Notes: generated by a model not told the origin, from the sequence alone. Shown: positions 37,131-46,886, counted from the stretch's first letter. The stretch is 64,000 nucleotides of DNA from Gottfriedia solisilvae (GCF_002128405.1 NZ_NETJ01000001.1:434001-498000), one strand, 5' to 3'. Numbers and translations: made by a program.

Positions 37131-38753
37131 TTATTTTTTATATAATGATTCTACTTGTTTTTGTAATTCTGTGTTCTCTAAGAATTCATCATAAGTGCAT
37201 TCTTTGTCAACTAAGCCGTTTGGTGTTACTTCGATGATGCGGTTAGCGATTGTTTGAATGAACTGGTGGTCATGTGATGTGAATAAAGCAGTTCCTTTAA
37301 ATGCAATTAGGCCATCATTTAGGGCTGTGATTGATTCTAGGTCTAAATGGTTTGTTGGATCATCTAGTACTAGTACATTTGCTCCGCTTAGCATCATTTT
37401 TGATAACATACAACGAACTTTTTCTCCCCCAGATAGAACTGAAGCTTTTTTCATTACTTCTTCTCCAGAGAATAACATACGACCTAGGAATCCGCGAAGG
37501 AAGCTTTCAGATTCGTCTTGAGGTGAGAATTGTCGTAGCCATTCAATTAGGTTAAGTTCACTATTTTGGAAGAACTCAGAGTTATCTTTTGGGAAGAACG
37601 CCTGTGAAGTTGTAATACCCCATTTAAATGAACCTGTATCTGGCTCCATTTCACCCATTAAAATTTTAAATAGTGTCGTAATTGCAACGTCATTTTTACC
37701 AACAAAAGCAATTTTATCGCCTTTATTTACAGTAAAACGAACATTATCAAGAACTTTTTCACCGTCAATTGTTTTAGAGATTCCTTCAACCGTTAATAAA
37801 TCATTTCCAACTTCTCTTTCAGGTGTAAAACCAACGAAAGGATAACGACGAGATGACGGACGAATATCGTCAAGTGTAATTTTATCTAAAAGTTTTTTAC
37901 GTGAAGTAGCTTGTTTTGCTTTTGATGCATTTGAACTAAATCGTGCAATAAAGCTTTGAAGTTCTTTAATTTTTTCTTCTTTCTTTTTGTTAGCGTCACC
38001 CATTAATCTTTGAGCTAATTGGCTTGACTCGTACCAGAAATCATAGTTACCAACATAAAGTTGAACTTTACCAAAATCAAGGTCAGCCATATGAGTACAA
38101 ACTTGATTTAAGAAATGACGGTCATGTGATACAACAATAACAGTATTTTCAAAATTGATTAAGAAATTTTCTAACCATTGTACAGCTTTTAAATCTAAGT
38201 TATTCGTAGGCTCATCTAATAAAAGAATATCTGGTTGACCAAAAAGCGCTTGAGCAAGTAATACTTTTACTTTTTCGCCTGCTTGTAATTCACTCATTTT
38301 TTTATCATGAAGTGCTTCCGTGATCCCTAAGCCTTTTAATAAAATAGCAGCTTCAGATTCTGCTTCCCAACCATTTAATTCTGCGAATTCACCTTCAAGT
38401 TCTGCAGCTTTCATGCCATCTTCTTCGGTAAAATCTTCTTTCATATAAATAGCATCTTTTTCTTTCATGACCTCATACAGACGAGTATGACCCATAATAA
38501 CAGTTTGAAGTACTTCAAATTCTTCATATTCGAATTGGTTCTGTTTCAAAACTGCTAAACGCTCACCTGGCGTAATAATTACATCGCCTGTTGATGGTTC
38601 GATATCTCCTGATAAGATTTTAATTAGCGTAGATTTACCTGCACCATTTGCACCGATTAATCCGTAACAATTTCCCGGTGTAAATTTTATATTAACGTCA
38701 TCAAATAATTTTCTGTCCGCAAAACGCAAACTAACATTACTAAGTGTAATCAT
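37131..38753 (-). CDS. ykpA: ABC-F family ATP-binding protein (YkpA/YbiT-like)
   Basis: Soluble double-ATPase of 540 residues with no membrane domain; ABC-F proteins act on the ribosome, in translation or antibiotic protection. The first ATPase has Walker A GANGAGKST (34-42) and Walker B LLLDEPTNNLD. The linker at 250-310 is short and basic. The second site is degenerate: at 352-360 the Walker A reads GKNDVAITT, lacking the glycine and lysine, and its Walker B reads VLVLDDPTNHLD, with Asp for the catalytic Glu, though LSGGE is intact. Length and architecture fit the YkpA/YbiT group. It stands alone with its own terminator. Confidence 0.87.
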   Translation of the reverse strand: MITLSNVSLRFADRKLFDDVNIKFTPGNCYGLIGANGAGKSTLIKILSGDIEPSTGDVIITPGERLAVLKQNQFEYEEFEVLQTVIMGHTRLYEVMKEKDAIYMKEDFTEEDGMKAAELEGEFAELNGWEAESEAAILLKGLGITEALHDKKMSELQAGEKVKVLLAQALFGQPDILLLDEPTNNLDLKAVQWLENFLINFENTVIVVSHDRHFLNQVCTHMADLDFGKVQLYVGNYDFWYESSQLAQRLMGDANKKKEEKIKELQSFIARFSSNASKAKQATSRKKLLDKITLDDIRPSSRRYPFVGFTPEREVGNDLLTVEGISKTIDGEKVLDNVRFTVNKGDKIAFVGKNDVAITTLFKILMGEMEPDTGSFKWGITTSQAFFPKDNSEFFQNSELNLIEWLRQFSPQDESESFLRGFLGRMLFSGEEVMKKASVLSGGEKVRCMLSKMMLSGANVLVLDDPTNHLDLESITALNDGLIAFKGTALFTSHDHQFIQTIANRIIEVTPNGLVDKECTYDEFLENTELQKQVESLYKK

Positions 38754-38949
38754 TGTTTTCCTCCAACTCTCTTTTGCTCTACTCTTAACAATACCATATT
38801 TTTTAGTAAAATTAAAACCTTTCTATCAGACTTACTTGTTATACGATGAAAAGTTTAGATATTCTGAAACAAATTTTTATAGTAAATATTTTTGTTTTTC
38901 ACAAACTCTCTATATAATAATCTTAAAGTAAAAATAATGAGGTAAGATT

Positions 38950-40137
38950 ATGGCACAAAAACTATATTATGAACAGTCCACATTGAAAGAATGGACAACT
39001 TCCATCGTTGATATACAAGAAATAGATGGGCTTTACCATATTAAATTAGAAGATTCTGCATTTTACCCTGAAAGTGGTGGTCAACCATCTGATTCTGGGA
39101 CAATTGACGGAATAGAATTAATCGAATGTATTGATCATGATACTGAAGTCATTCACGTTTTAAGAGAAAAGCCGAAAACCGATACAGTGAAATGTGTCAT
39201 TGATTGGGATAGAAGACTTGATCATATGCAACACCATAGTGGCCAGCATCTTCTATCTGCTGCGATTATAGAATTGTATGATATTCCAACGATCAGTTTT
39301 CATCTTGGTAAAGATACGGTCACAATCGATTTGGATACACCTAGTCTGACATCAAATCAGTTAATCCAGATTGAGCTAGCAGTTTACCAAAAAATTATCG
39401 AAAATAACGAGATTAAAACATATTTCGTCAAAAAAGATCAACTACATACACTTAACCTACGAAAATTACCAAAGGTAAATGATGAGGATATACGAATTGT
39501 AGAAATAACAGATATTGATGTTTCAGCTTGCTGTGGAACACATGTCAAACAAACAGGTGAAATTGGTTTGCTTAAGTTGCTGAAAACTGAAAAAGTCAGA
39601 CAATCTACCCGTCTTCATTTTAAATGTGGGAATCGTGCACTTGAAGAATTTCAAAAAACAAATCAAATAGTATCAAGCATCAATCAATTATTTAATACAA
39701 ATTCAGAGCAAATAAAAGATAAAATTGAACAAACTATTTCAGAATTAAAGGAAGCTCAAAAAGAAATTGATCGTCTAAAAGCGTTAATATTTGATTCGAT
39801 CTCCAATGAATGTTTAGTAAATGCTAAAAATGGGATCATTTTCCAATCATTTACTGAAGAAGACATGAAGGATTTGCAATTACTAACAAAAATAATTCAA
39901 AATAAACAGCCTTCGATCATTATTTTTACAAGTTTAAAAGACAATAGACTTTTATTTTTGAATCAAACAGGCAGTGATTTACATTGTGGGAATGTAATTA
40001 AAAATATCCTTTCTCAAATCGATGGCAAAGGTGGAGGAAATTCACAGCAAGCACAAGCTACATTTGATTCTTCTTCTAAATTAAAAGAAGCAACTAATTT
40101 ACTGTTACATAATCTTGAATATGAGATAGAAGAATAA
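38950..40137 (+). CDS. Alanyl-tRNA editing protein, long AlaX type with DHHA1 domain
   Basis: A free-standing editing factor (395 residues) that hydrolyses mischarged Ser-tRNA(Ala) or Gly-tRNA(Ala). The zinc-binding editing site HHSGQH gives HxxxH (His96, His100) and CCGTH gives CxxxH (Cys194, His198). A coiled-coil stretch (235-270) leads to a C-terminal DHHA1 domain with GKGGGNSQQAQA, as at the end of AlaRS. It lacks the catalytic synthetase domain. A TATAAT box lies at 38913-38918 and GAGGT precedes the ATG. Confidence 0.88.
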   Translation: MAQKLYYEQSTLKEWTTSIVDIQEIDGLYHIKLEDSAFYPESGGQPSDSGTIDGIELIECIDHDTEVIHVLREKPKTDTVKCVIDWDRRLDHMQHHSGQHLLSAAIIELYDIPTISFHLGKDTVTIDLDTPSLTSNQLIQIELAVYQKIIENNEIKTYFVKKDQLHTLNLRKLPKVNDEDIRIVEITDIDVSACCGTHVKQTGEIGLLKLLKTEKVRQSTRLHFKCGNRALEEFQKTNQIVSSINQLFNTNSEQIKDKIEQTISELKEAQKEIDRLKALIFDSISNECLVNAKNGIIFQSFTEEDMKDLQLLTKIIQNKQPSIIIFTSLKDNRLLFLNQTGSDLHCGNVIKNILSQIDGKGGGNSQQAQATFDSSSKLKEATNLLLHNLEYEIEE

Positions 40138-40421
40138 AAGCCTTTATAATGAATACACTAAACAATTTTCCCTTTTTCCATAAAGTGGGAAACTATACCA
40201 AAAACGAATTTCTCCCTACTTCTCAGGTAGTTTTACTACTTAAAATAAACGTTTTTTACCAGTGAGAAAATCTAAATTTTGTACTACACTACACTCAGTT
40301 TTGAAGCCAAAAAGGCTTCTTTTTTTTGATAAATTTTAATTTTTTTAATAGTTTTTTTATCCTATATTTGAGATAATAGCTAAAGTCTTAGAAATATTCT
40401 TAGAAAAAGAGGTTTTTATAA
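40138..40421 (+). other. Intergenic region with terminator
   Basis: About 280 bp. It contains the alaX terminator at 40303-40327 (GAAGCC, AAAAA loop, GGCTTC, then T8). A 38-codon frame at 40150 has no ribosome site and is not called. I see no other element; the MFS gene promoter should lie in 40330-40400. Confidence 0.65.
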
Positions 40422-41651
40422 ATGTGGAGAAACCGAAACGTTTGGATTGTTCTAATCGGAGAATTTGGAGCTGGAATCGGATTATGGGTTGGAATAATTG
40501 GGAATCTTGATTTTATGCAACAGCATGTCCCTTCCGATTTCTTTAAATCTCTTATTCTCTTTTTTGGATTACTTGCAGGTGTAATTGTTGGTCCATTAGC
40601 TGGTCGATTAATTGATCAACATTCAAAGAAAAAAATATTATTAATTAGTGGACTTGGTCGAACATTAAGTACAATCATCATGTTTATTGCAATTCATTAT
40701 GAAAATATTATTTTTATGGTTTTATTTTTAGTATGTTTACAAATATCGGCAGCATTTTATTTTCCAGCGCTTCAAGCGGTTATTCCACTAATTGTGAAAG
40801 AAGATCAATTGTTATCCTTAAATGGGATACATATGAATATTTCAACAATTGCCCGAATTGCCGGCACATCAATTGGTGGTATTTTAGTTGTCGCAACAAG
40901 TTTAACGAATGTTTATGGAATTAGTATGCTGGCTTATGCATTTCTTTTTATCATGACATTCTTCTTACGATTTGAAGAACAATCGAAGGTTCAAGTATCA
41001 TCAGATGTAAAAGTAAATAATCCGAAACAAAAAGAAGGTTTTACGGAAATATTCCGTTTAATTCGAAGTACACAAGGTGTATTAAATTTAATTATTTTAA
41101 ATATTATCCCTCTTTTATTTATTGGCGGATTTAATTTAATGGTAATTGAGATCAGTGATTTACAACATAATGACTCTATAAAAGGACTTATTTATACATT
41201 TGAAGGTATATCCTTTATGCTCGGTGCATTTATCATTAAACGATTAACTAAGAAGTTCTCAAATACAGGGTTATTATATTTTTTCACAACGATGGTGGCT
41301 ATTGCTCATTTAACACTATTTTTTGCAAATATTCACTGGATGCCAATTGTTTCATTTTCACTTTTCGGATTAGCAGTTGGATGTTTCTTCCCTGTTTCAT
41401 CTACCCTATTCCAAACATCAATTGACAAGACATATCATGGTAGACTTTTTTCATTTAGAAGTATGTATGAACGAGTTATGTTTCAAGTTGTATTATTAAG
41501 TACTGGCCTGTTTTTGGATACTATTGGTCTACGATATATGGTACTAATATTTGGTGCTGTCTCATTGATGATTATCAGTAAATTATATGTAAATGAGAAA
41601 AAATACAAACAAGCAGAATCATTAAAAGACACACAAAATATATCAGTCTAA
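40422..41651 (+). CDS. MFS transporter (macrolide-efflux-like)
   Basis: A 409-residue major facilitator with about 12 hydrophobic helices. The loop between helices 2 and 3 carries GPLAGRLIDQHSKKKILL, the family motif A (GxxxDrxgRr-like). Overall pattern resembles the MefA-like exporters, but no substrate can be named. AGAGG precedes the ATG. It stands alone between terminators. Confidence 0.82.
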   Translation: MWRNRNVWIVLIGEFGAGIGLWVGIIGNLDFMQQHVPSDFFKSLILFFGLLAGVIVGPLAGRLIDQHSKKKILLISGLGRTLSTIIMFIAIHYENIIFMVLFLVCLQISAAFYFPALQAVIPLIVKEDQLLSLNGIHMNISTIARIAGTSIGGILVVATSLTNVYGISMLAYAFLFIMTFFLRFEEQSKVQVSSDVKVNNPKQKEGFTEIFRLIRSTQGVLNLIILNIIPLLFIGGFNLMVIEISDLQHNDSIKGLIYTFEGISFMLGAFIIKRLTKKFSNTGLLYFFTTMVAIAHLTLFFANIHWMPIVSFSLFGLAVGCFFPVSSTLFQTSIDKTYHGRLFSFRSMYERVMFQVVLLSTGLFLDTIGLRYMVLIFGAVSLMIISKLYVNEKKYKQAESLKDTQNISV

Positions 41652-41653
41652 TA

Positions 41654-41689
41654 AAAAAGATGAATACTGTCATAAGTATTCATCTTTTT
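41654..41689. terminator. Shared terminator after the MFS gene
   Basis: AAAAAGATGAATACT and AGTATTCATCTTTTT form a perfect 15-bp stem with a 6-base loop, with A and T runs on both sides. It also ends the minus-strand gene that follows. Confidence 0.9.
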
Positions 41690-41695
41690 CTAATT

Positions 41696-41995
41696 TTAAT
41701 ATCCATAAGCTTTTAAAAACTCATTTACACTTGAAAATAATGACACGACTTCCCAACTTTTTTCAAACTCATACGCAGTACAAACTTCTCCAGTTAACTG
41801 GTTGATAAATATGACATCATCAGTTTCATCTTCAAACCCAATGATTAACCAATTTTCATCCCATTTCACTTTTCTACTTAAATCTTTCACTGCTTCATCT
41901 ACGTTTTCTTCATTAATAAAGTAGATTGTCATATTCTCATTTGATACTTCATTAATACCAAGTCCATTTAATCTTGCAAACCATTCTTTTTTCAT
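41696..41995 (-). CDS. Small protein, possibly SUKH (SMI1/KNR4)-like
   Basis: A 99-residue soluble acidic protein. The second half (DDVIFINQLTGEVCTAYE then SSVNEFLKAYGY) has the look of a SMI1/KNR4 or SUKH-type domain end, where a short strand hairpin is followed by a helix with the FL...Y pattern; this is a guess. ATG 41995 is used because the longer frame to GTG 42052 would run through a terminator stem at 42023-42050. GGGGAA lies before it. Confidence 0.6.
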   Translation of the reverse strand: MKKEWFARLNGLGINEVSNENMTIYFINEENVDEAVKDLSRKVKWDENWLIIGFEDETDDVIFINQLTGEVCTAYEFEKSWEVVSLFSSVNEFLKAYGY

Positions 41996-42018
41996 TTCAT
42001 TTCCCCACTTCCAATAAA

Positions 42019-42050
42019 GAAAGCCTGTAATCAAAGAAATGATAACAGGC
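42019..42050 (-). terminator. Terminator of the small hydrophilic protein gene
   Basis: GCCTGTAATCA and TGATAACAGGC form an 11-bp stem with one mismatch and a 6-base loop; the minus strand then reads TTTCTTTATT. It lies immediately after the 35-residue gene. Confidence 0.6.
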
Positions 42051-42058
42051 ACTCTTTT

Positions 42059-42166
42059 TTACTGTTGAGCTTTATTTTTTTTAGATTCAGCTAAATTTGA
42101 CTTATCCTCATAATTTGGTTGTTTTTGCCCAGCGTTATTTGTTCTGCCGCCTTTTCCACGTCCCAT
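42059..42166 (-). CDS. Small basic hydrophilic protein (35 aa)
   Basis: A 35-residue protein, MGRGKGGRTNNAGQKQPNYE followed by DKSNLAESKKNKAQQ, rich in Lys, Gly, Asn and Gln. AAGGAGG lies at ideal spacing upstream and a terminator follows, so I take it as real. Its make-up resembles minor small acid-soluble spore proteins of Bacillus, but I cannot match it to a named one. Too short for standard ORF calling. Confidence 0.65.
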   Translation of the reverse strand: MGRGKGGRTNNAGQKQPNYEDKSNLAESKKNKAQQ

Positions 42167-42235
42167 TACTATCGCCTCCTTACTAATTGCTATATAAATA
42201 TTTTGTGCAATTAATAGGAGACTATCCGAAAGAAA

Positions 42236-42493
42236 TTAGAAAAAGAAGAAGTACAAAACACATTGGATAAATAAAATAATCCAATATCCAAAGACAAATT
42301 TTGGATGCTTTGTTTTATGACGGAAATAGTACATGGCTAAAATCGACCCGATTGATCCACCGATAATCGCTAATAAAAACAAGATTCGTTCAGGAATTCT
42401 CCAAAGTTTTCGTCGTGCACGGTATTTATCAATTCCCATTACTGTATAAGATAGTATATTTACAATGATTAAATAACAATAAAAATAATTCAT
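42236..42493 (-). CDS. DUF1294 family small membrane protein
   Basis: An 85-residue protein with three membrane helices and the DUF1294 signature: DKYRARRKLWRIPERILFLL, IGGSIGS, and a basic stretch RHKTKHPKFVFGY. Function unknown. I choose ATG 42493, because GAGGGAT is 8 nt upstream; the frame runs on to 42520 where it overlaps the stop of the deacylase gene. The two are likely co-transcribed. Confidence 0.82.
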   Translation of the reverse strand: MNYFYCYLIIVNILSYTVMGIDKYRARRKLWRIPERILFLLAIIGGSIGSILAMYYFRHKTKHPKFVFGYWIILFIQCVLYFFFF

Positions 42494-42516
42494 TTTTAGA
42501 TCCCTCAAAACTTCAG

Positions 42517-42993
42517 TCATTTTGCAACTTTTGCTAGTTTGCTTCGAGTTGTTTGTATTAAATCATTCACATTCAGTTGAAGTTGTATACCTATCTTTCC
42601 ACCACTAACAATAATCTCAGTTAATCGGTCCGCAGATTGTTCAATAATCGTTGGAAATTGCTTTTTCATTCCGATTGGAGAACATCCTCCACGAACATAT
42701 CCAGTGTTGGTTAGCAAATCTTTTACTGGTAATAATTCCAGCTTTTTTTCTCCCGCTACTTTTGCCGCTAATTTTAAATCTAACTCTTTTTCTACTGGAA
42801 TGACAAATACATAAATTGATTTAGACGGCGTAATAGACACTAATGTTTTAAACACCATTTCTGGTACTTTCCCAATTTTATTTGCAACAGATACGCCATC
42901 AATCTTTCCATCAGTAACTTCGTATGAAAAAGTTTGATATTGTACTTTTTTTGAATCTAATATTCTCATTGCATTCGTTTTACTTCCAGACAT
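42517..42993 (-). CDS. Cys-tRNA(Pro)/YbaK-type aminoacyl-tRNA deacylase
   Basis: YbaK/EbsC-type editing protein (158 residues) that hydrolyses Cys-tRNA(Pro), made by proline-tRNA synthetase misacylation. The signature is VTPSKSIYVFVIPVEKELDLKLAAKVAGEKK and the C-terminal GYVRGGCSPIGMKKQFPTII. ATG 42993 is chosen from AAAGGAG at good spacing; the frame extends ten codons upstream. Its stop overlaps the upstream region of the DUF1294 gene. Confidence 0.88.
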   Translation of the reverse strand: MSGSKTNAMRILDSKKVQYQTFSYEVTDGKIDGVSVANKIGKVPEMVFKTLVSITPSKSIYVFVIPVEKELDLKLAAKVAGEKKLELLPVKDLLTNTGYVRGGCSPIGMKKQFPTIIEQSADRLTEIIVSGGKIGIQLQLNVNDLIQTTRSKLAKVAK

Positions 42994-43033
42994 TGGTACT
43001 CCTTTCAATGCATTCAAACGCATTAATCAAGCT

Positions 43034-43969
43034 TTATGCTGACATTGATTGTTTTTTGTTTTGCTTTTTAAATTTTTGCTCAATAGATTTCATAAATGGC
43101 GTATTTGAAATAGAGAAGAATAGACATGCTACCCATATAAATGAAAATGAAATCATATCAGTACGAGTAAAGCTTTCACCGTATAATAATACACCAATTA
43201 ACAAGCTAATTGTAGGCGAGATAAACTGTAAGAAACCTACATAAGTGTATGGAATTAATTCTGTTGCTTTTCCGAAAAATAATAAAGGTAAAATTGTTAC
43301 GAAACCTGCACCGACCAATAGTAATTGCTCAATTGGAGCACTCTTAATGAATCCTGCATCTCCATTTGCCGATAAGAATATGAAATAAATAAGTGCTACC
43401 GGGAAAATTAATAAAGTTTCAATTGTTAGACTAAAAAATGCTTCTATTTTTAATATTTTCTTTAAAAGTCCGTAAAAAGCAAACGTTAAAGATAAGCAGA
43501 TCGCTATAATTGGCAATGTGCCAGAAGTGATCGTTAAATACCCCACACCAATTGTTGCGAGACAAACGGAAAAAATTTGCCAAAATGACAATTTTTCTTT
43601 TAACACAATTACGCCAAGTATAATACTAACTAAAGGATTAATATAGTACCCTAAGCTAGCATCTAAAATATGATTTGAGTTTACTGCCCAAATATAAAGT
43701 AGCCAATTTGTACTGATTAACAATGAAACCAATATCATTGAAAACAAGACTTTTTTATTTCCAAGTACTTGTTTCCAAGTTTCTTTGAATTCTGTTTTTT
43801 TTCTAATTAAAAATATAAAAATCAATAACGTTACAAATGACCACATGATTCGGTGTGTTAGTATTTCAAAAGGTGCAATATCCTGCACAAGCTTCCAATA
43901 AATTGGTAAGATGCCCCATACGACATAGGCAAACACGCCATACAATATCCCTTTCATGGTTGAGTTCAT
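43034..43969 (-). CDS. rarD: RarD-family EamA transporter
   Basis: A 311-residue membrane protein with ten predicted helices (two EamA repeats) of the RarD group. KGILYGVFAYVVWGILPIYWKLV at the N-terminus and ASLGYYINPLVSIILGVIVLKEKLS near residue 105 are characteristic; the second repeat has GFLQFISPTISLLIGVLLYGE. Role unknown, possibly metabolite export. GGGAAATT precedes the ATG. It is 23 bp after the MFS gene that precedes it. Confidence 0.87.
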   Translation of the reverse strand: MNSTMKGILYGVFAYVVWGILPIYWKLVQDIAPFEILTHRIMWSFVTLLIFIFLIRKKTEFKETWKQVLGNKKVLFSMILVSLLISTNWLLYIWAVNSNHILDASLGYYINPLVSIILGVIVLKEKLSFWQIFSVCLATIGVGYLTITSGTLPIIAICLSLTFAFYGLLKKILKIEAFFSLTIETLLIFPVALIYFIFLSANGDAGFIKSAPIEQLLLVGAGFVTILPLLFFGKATELIPYTYVGFLQFISPTISLLIGVLLYGESFTRTDMISFSFIWVACLFFSISNTPFMKSIEQKFKKQNKKQSMSA

Positions 43970-43992
43970 AATTTCCCAGCTTTCTTTATTTA

Positions 43993-45453
43993 TTATTGAG
44001 CCACTTCAACTTTCTTTTCTTCGGAATGCATTTTAGGTAAAAATAATACAAAAATAAATGTGATTACACTAAAAATTGCCATTAAAAGGGTAATTGTTTG
44101 AAATCCTGCAGTAACTGCATTTTTAATAGATTCAGATACTACATGTTCTCCAGATTGACTATGTGCACCTAAAACTAATTTCTGTCCATTTAAAAAGCTA
44201 GAAGCCTTTAGGGTAAAAATTGTCCCTAAGATTGCGACTGTAATTGTCTGACTAAATGTATTCAGAAATGAATTTGCTGCAATTGCAATTCCTCTTTGGT
44301 TTGTTTCAACAGCAGAAGAAATGATGATCATATAAATTGGAAATGATAACCCAAAACCTAATCCTAGAAAGGCATTACATACATAAACAAAAAATTCTAC
44401 ATTATGCAGTCCATATAAACCTAAAGAACCGATCATACAAAAGAATGTACCAAATAAAATGATTTGTTTTGCTGACAGCTGTTTAATCAGACGTCCAGAC
44501 AAGAATGAACCAATTGTCCAGGAAAAAGATAATGGTATTAACATTAAACCAGACTCTGTGGCACTTTTTCCAAAGACACTTTGATTATATACTGGTAAAT
44601 ACACTTCGATTCCAATTAGTAATGCATGTGCAACAAACATCGCAGCATATGTGACGACTAAATTTTGAATCTTAAATAGTGATAAAGGTAATAATGGTTC
44701 AATTGCTTTCGTTTCAACATAAAGGAAAAGTACAAAGAAAATAATTGCAATACTAAATAGAAATATTAGATTAGGAGAACTCCAATCCCCCTTCTCTCCC
44801 CCTACTACTAAAGCATATAAAACAGATAATGTACTGATGATAAATAAAATAGTACCTAAGTAATCAATCGAAATTCGTTTTGTTTGTTCAACTTTTTGAT
44901 GGTAGAATTTCCACAATATATAAGTAGACAATATACCAAATGGAATATTAATAAAAAAGATAAATCTCCATGATATAAAATCTACAAAAAAGCCACCAAC
45001 TAAAGGTCCTATTACACTTGATACAGCCCATACAGCACTAATAAACCCTTGAACCTTTGCACGCTCTTGATATGGATATAGATCGCCGATTACTGTCATT
45101 GTAAGTGGCAATGCTGCCCCAGCACCTATTCCTTGAATAGCTCGAAACGTTATTAACTGACCCATATTCTGTGCAAAACCACATAAAATCGAACCTAACA
45201 CAAACATTAGTATTCCGAAAATTAATAAATTTTTACGGCCATATAAGTCAGATAATTTCCCATAGATTGGGGTCGTTACAGTCATAGCCAACATATATGC
45301 TGCAAAAATCCAACTCATTAAATTGACACCTGAAAGATCTGACGTAATTGTAGGAGTAGCAGTCGTTATGATTGTACCTTCAATTGCCGCTAACGTTACC
45401 GCTACTAGTAATCCAACAGTAACATACTTTCTATTCGTCTGTTTTAATTCCAT
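43993..45453 (-). CDS. MFS drug exporter, DHA2 (14-helix, EmrB/QacA type)
   Basis: A 486-residue proton-driven multidrug exporter with about 14 helices. The motif [16 protein letters not shown] (motif A) follows helix 2, motif C-like GPLVGGFF is in helix 5, and the first helix has LDxTIVNxALP-like [20 protein letters not shown] precedes the ATG. It reads into rarD with a 23-bp gap and could be co-transcribed. Substrate unknown. Confidence 0.88.
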   Translation of the reverse strand: MELKQTNRKYVTVGLLVAVTLAAIEGTIITTATPTITSDLSGVNLMSWIFAAYMLAMTVTTPIYGKLSDLYGRKNLLIFGILMFVLGSILCGFAQNMGQLITFRAIQGIGAGAALPLTMTVIGDLYPYQERAKVQGFISAVWAVSSVIGPLVGGFFVDFISWRFIFFINIPFGILSTYILWKFYHQKVEQTKRISIDYLGTILFIISTLSVLYALVVGGEKGDWSSPNLIFLFSIAIIFFVLFLYVETKAIEPLLPLSLFKIQNLVVTYAAMFVAHALLIGIEVYLPVYNQSVFGKSATESGLMLIPLSFSWTIGSFLSGRLIKQLSAKQIILFGTFFCMIGSLGLYGLHNVEFFVYVCNAFLGLGFGLSFPIYMIIISSAVETNQRGIAIAANSFLNTFSQTITVAILGTIFTLKASSFLNGQKLVLGAHSQSGEHVVSESIKNAVTAGFQTITLLMAIFSVITFIFVLFLPKMHSEEKKVEVAQ

Positions 45454-45500
45454 AATTGCTATCTCCTTTCAATTTTCTTCAAATGAATATTCTTAAAATA

Positions 45501-45529
45501 ATAGAAGCCCAAATGAGCTTCTATTTTTT
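45501..45529. terminator. Terminator after msrA
   Basis: ATAGAAGC and GCTTCTAT form an 8-bp stem with an 8-base loop, followed by T runs on both strands. Confidence 0.7.
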
Positions 45530-45532
45530 AAC

Positions 45533-46051
45533 TTATTTCCAATTTTGGTTAATGAACTCATCTCTACCAGACATCGCACGATCTTCTTTATAGTGCTTTG
45601 GATTTTTCTTATGATAATCTTGGTGATATTCTTCAGCCTCATAAAATGTTGATGCTTGCAAAATTTCTGTTACGATCGGCTTTTTAAAACGTGAACCTGC
45701 AATTAGCTCTTCCTTTGAAGCTGTAGCTTCCGCAAGTTGAGATTCATTATGAACAAAAATTGCTGCTCGATATTGAGGACCTCGATCTTGGAACTGTCCA
45801 TCTGCATCTGTTGGATCAATTTGTGGCCAAAATAGATCCAATAATTTCTTATAAGGAAATACTTCATCGTTAAACGTAATTTGAACTACTTCATAGTGCC
45901 CAGTACTACCTTTTTTAACTTCTTCATATGTTGGATTTTCTAAGTGTCCTCCCATATAACCCGATACAATACCGTGTATGCCCGGTAGGTCTTCAAATGG
46001 TGTTACCATACACCAGAAACAACCACCTGCAAATGTTGCTTTTTGTAGCAT
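45533..46051 (-). CDS. msrA: Peptide methionine sulfoxide reductase MsrA
   Basis: Reduces the S-epimer of methionine sulfoxide in proteins. The active-site motif GGCFWC puts the catalytic cysteine at residue 11; YHQDYHKKNPKHY near the C-terminus is standard. The C-terminal resolving cysteine common in other MsrA is absent, so the second cysteine in the GCFWC motif probably resolves. ATG 46051 is chosen with AAGGAGG 8 nt upstream. About 172 residues. No msrB adjoins it. Confidence 0.94.
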   Translation of the reverse strand: MLQKATFAGGCFWCMVTPFEDLPGIHGIVSGYMGGHLENPTYEEVKKGSTGHYEVVQITFNDEVFPYKKLLDLFWPQIDPTDADGQFQDRGPQYRAAIFVHNESQLAEATASKEELIAGSRFKKPIVTEILQASTFYEAEEYHQDYHKKNPKHYKEDRAMSGRDEFINQNWK

Positions 46052-46080
46052 TTGTATATCCTCCTTCAAACGTTTTAGTT

Positions 46081-46099
46081 TACATAATATTTTTATGTA
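46081..46099. repeat. Short inverted repeat upstream of msrA
   Basis: TACATAA and TTATGTA are perfect 7-bp arms around a 5-bp spacer, about 30 bp before the msrA start. It may be an operator, or just AT-rich coincidence. Confidence 0.25.
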
Positions 46100-46356
46100 T
46101 AACTACATTTTTTCTTATACTTTATCATATCGCTTTTAATATTTATTTAAAATATTTTAGCTCAAATTTGATTAATTTTTAATGTTCATTCTTAAAGCTA
46201 GATAAACTTCATACTAGATCATGTTTCAATCAACATAAAACTCAGGATTTATTTATGTTTCTAAATCAATTTTTTATGATTTTATAGATAAAAAAAGGTT
46301 ATATTACCTTCCTGTTGAATGTTAGATTAACAACTGTTTTGAAAGGATGAAAATCA

Positions 46357-46884
46357 TTGTCTGAAAACAAGCTACAAAAATCAATTATTCGTACAGCTCG
46401 TATCGAGGATTCAGCTGCGCTATTAGATATTCAACGAGAAGTTGTTGCAGAAGGCCAATATTTTATTTCGGTTTCTGAAGAATTTAATAAAACTGTAGAA
46501 GAACAACTAGAATGGGTTAAAAATACGCTAGAAAATGAAAGAGAAACATTGTTAGTAGCCGAAGTAAATGGTGAGATTATTGGATGGATTTGTTTTAACA
46601 CACAAAATCGAAAACGTTTATCACACACTGGCTCATTAGGAATTATGGTAAAAAAAGAAATGCGTAACGCTGGGATTGGAAGATTATTATTAGAAGAATT
46701 ACTAATATGGGCTAAGAAGAATCCATTTATTGAAAAAGTTAGTTTAGCGGTGTTTGCTACAAATACAAGAGCTATTACATTATATAAAAGTTTGGGGTTT
46801 GTTGAAGAAGGACGTAAAGTGAAAGAATATAAACTAAATGATCATGAATATTTGGATGATATTTTGATGTGTATATTCGTTTAA
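46357..46884 (+). CDS. GNAT family N-acetyltransferase
   Basis: A 175-residue GNAT enzyme: acetyl-CoA-binding motif A is seen in LGIMVKKEMRNAGIGRLLLEELLIWAK, with FATNTRAITLYKSLGFVEEGRKVKEY as motif B. The first 15 residues are unusually basic. The start is TTG 46357 with AAAGGA at 9 nt. The C-terminus resembles PhnO/YhhY-like acetyltransferases, which may act on ribosomal protein alanine or amines; unresolved. Confidence 0.85.
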   Translation: MSENKLQKSIIRTARIEDSAALLDIQREVVAEGQYFISVSEEFNKTVEEQLEWVKNTLENERETLLVAEVNGEIIGWICFNTQNRKRLSHTGSLGIMVKKEMRNAGIGRLLLEELLIWAKKNPFIEKVSLAVFATNTRAITLYKSLGFVEEGRKVKEYKLNDHEYLDDILMCIFV

Positions 46885-46886
46885 TC

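Noticed and set aside
40150-40266. 38-codon frame in the alaX-MFS gap
   Set aside because: No ribosome site and no conserved features; better explained as chance in AT-rich sequence.
41996-42052. Longer N-terminus of the SUKH-like gene starting at GTG 42052
   Set aside because: It would be translated from inside a terminator stem and has no ribosome site; ATG 41995 preferred.
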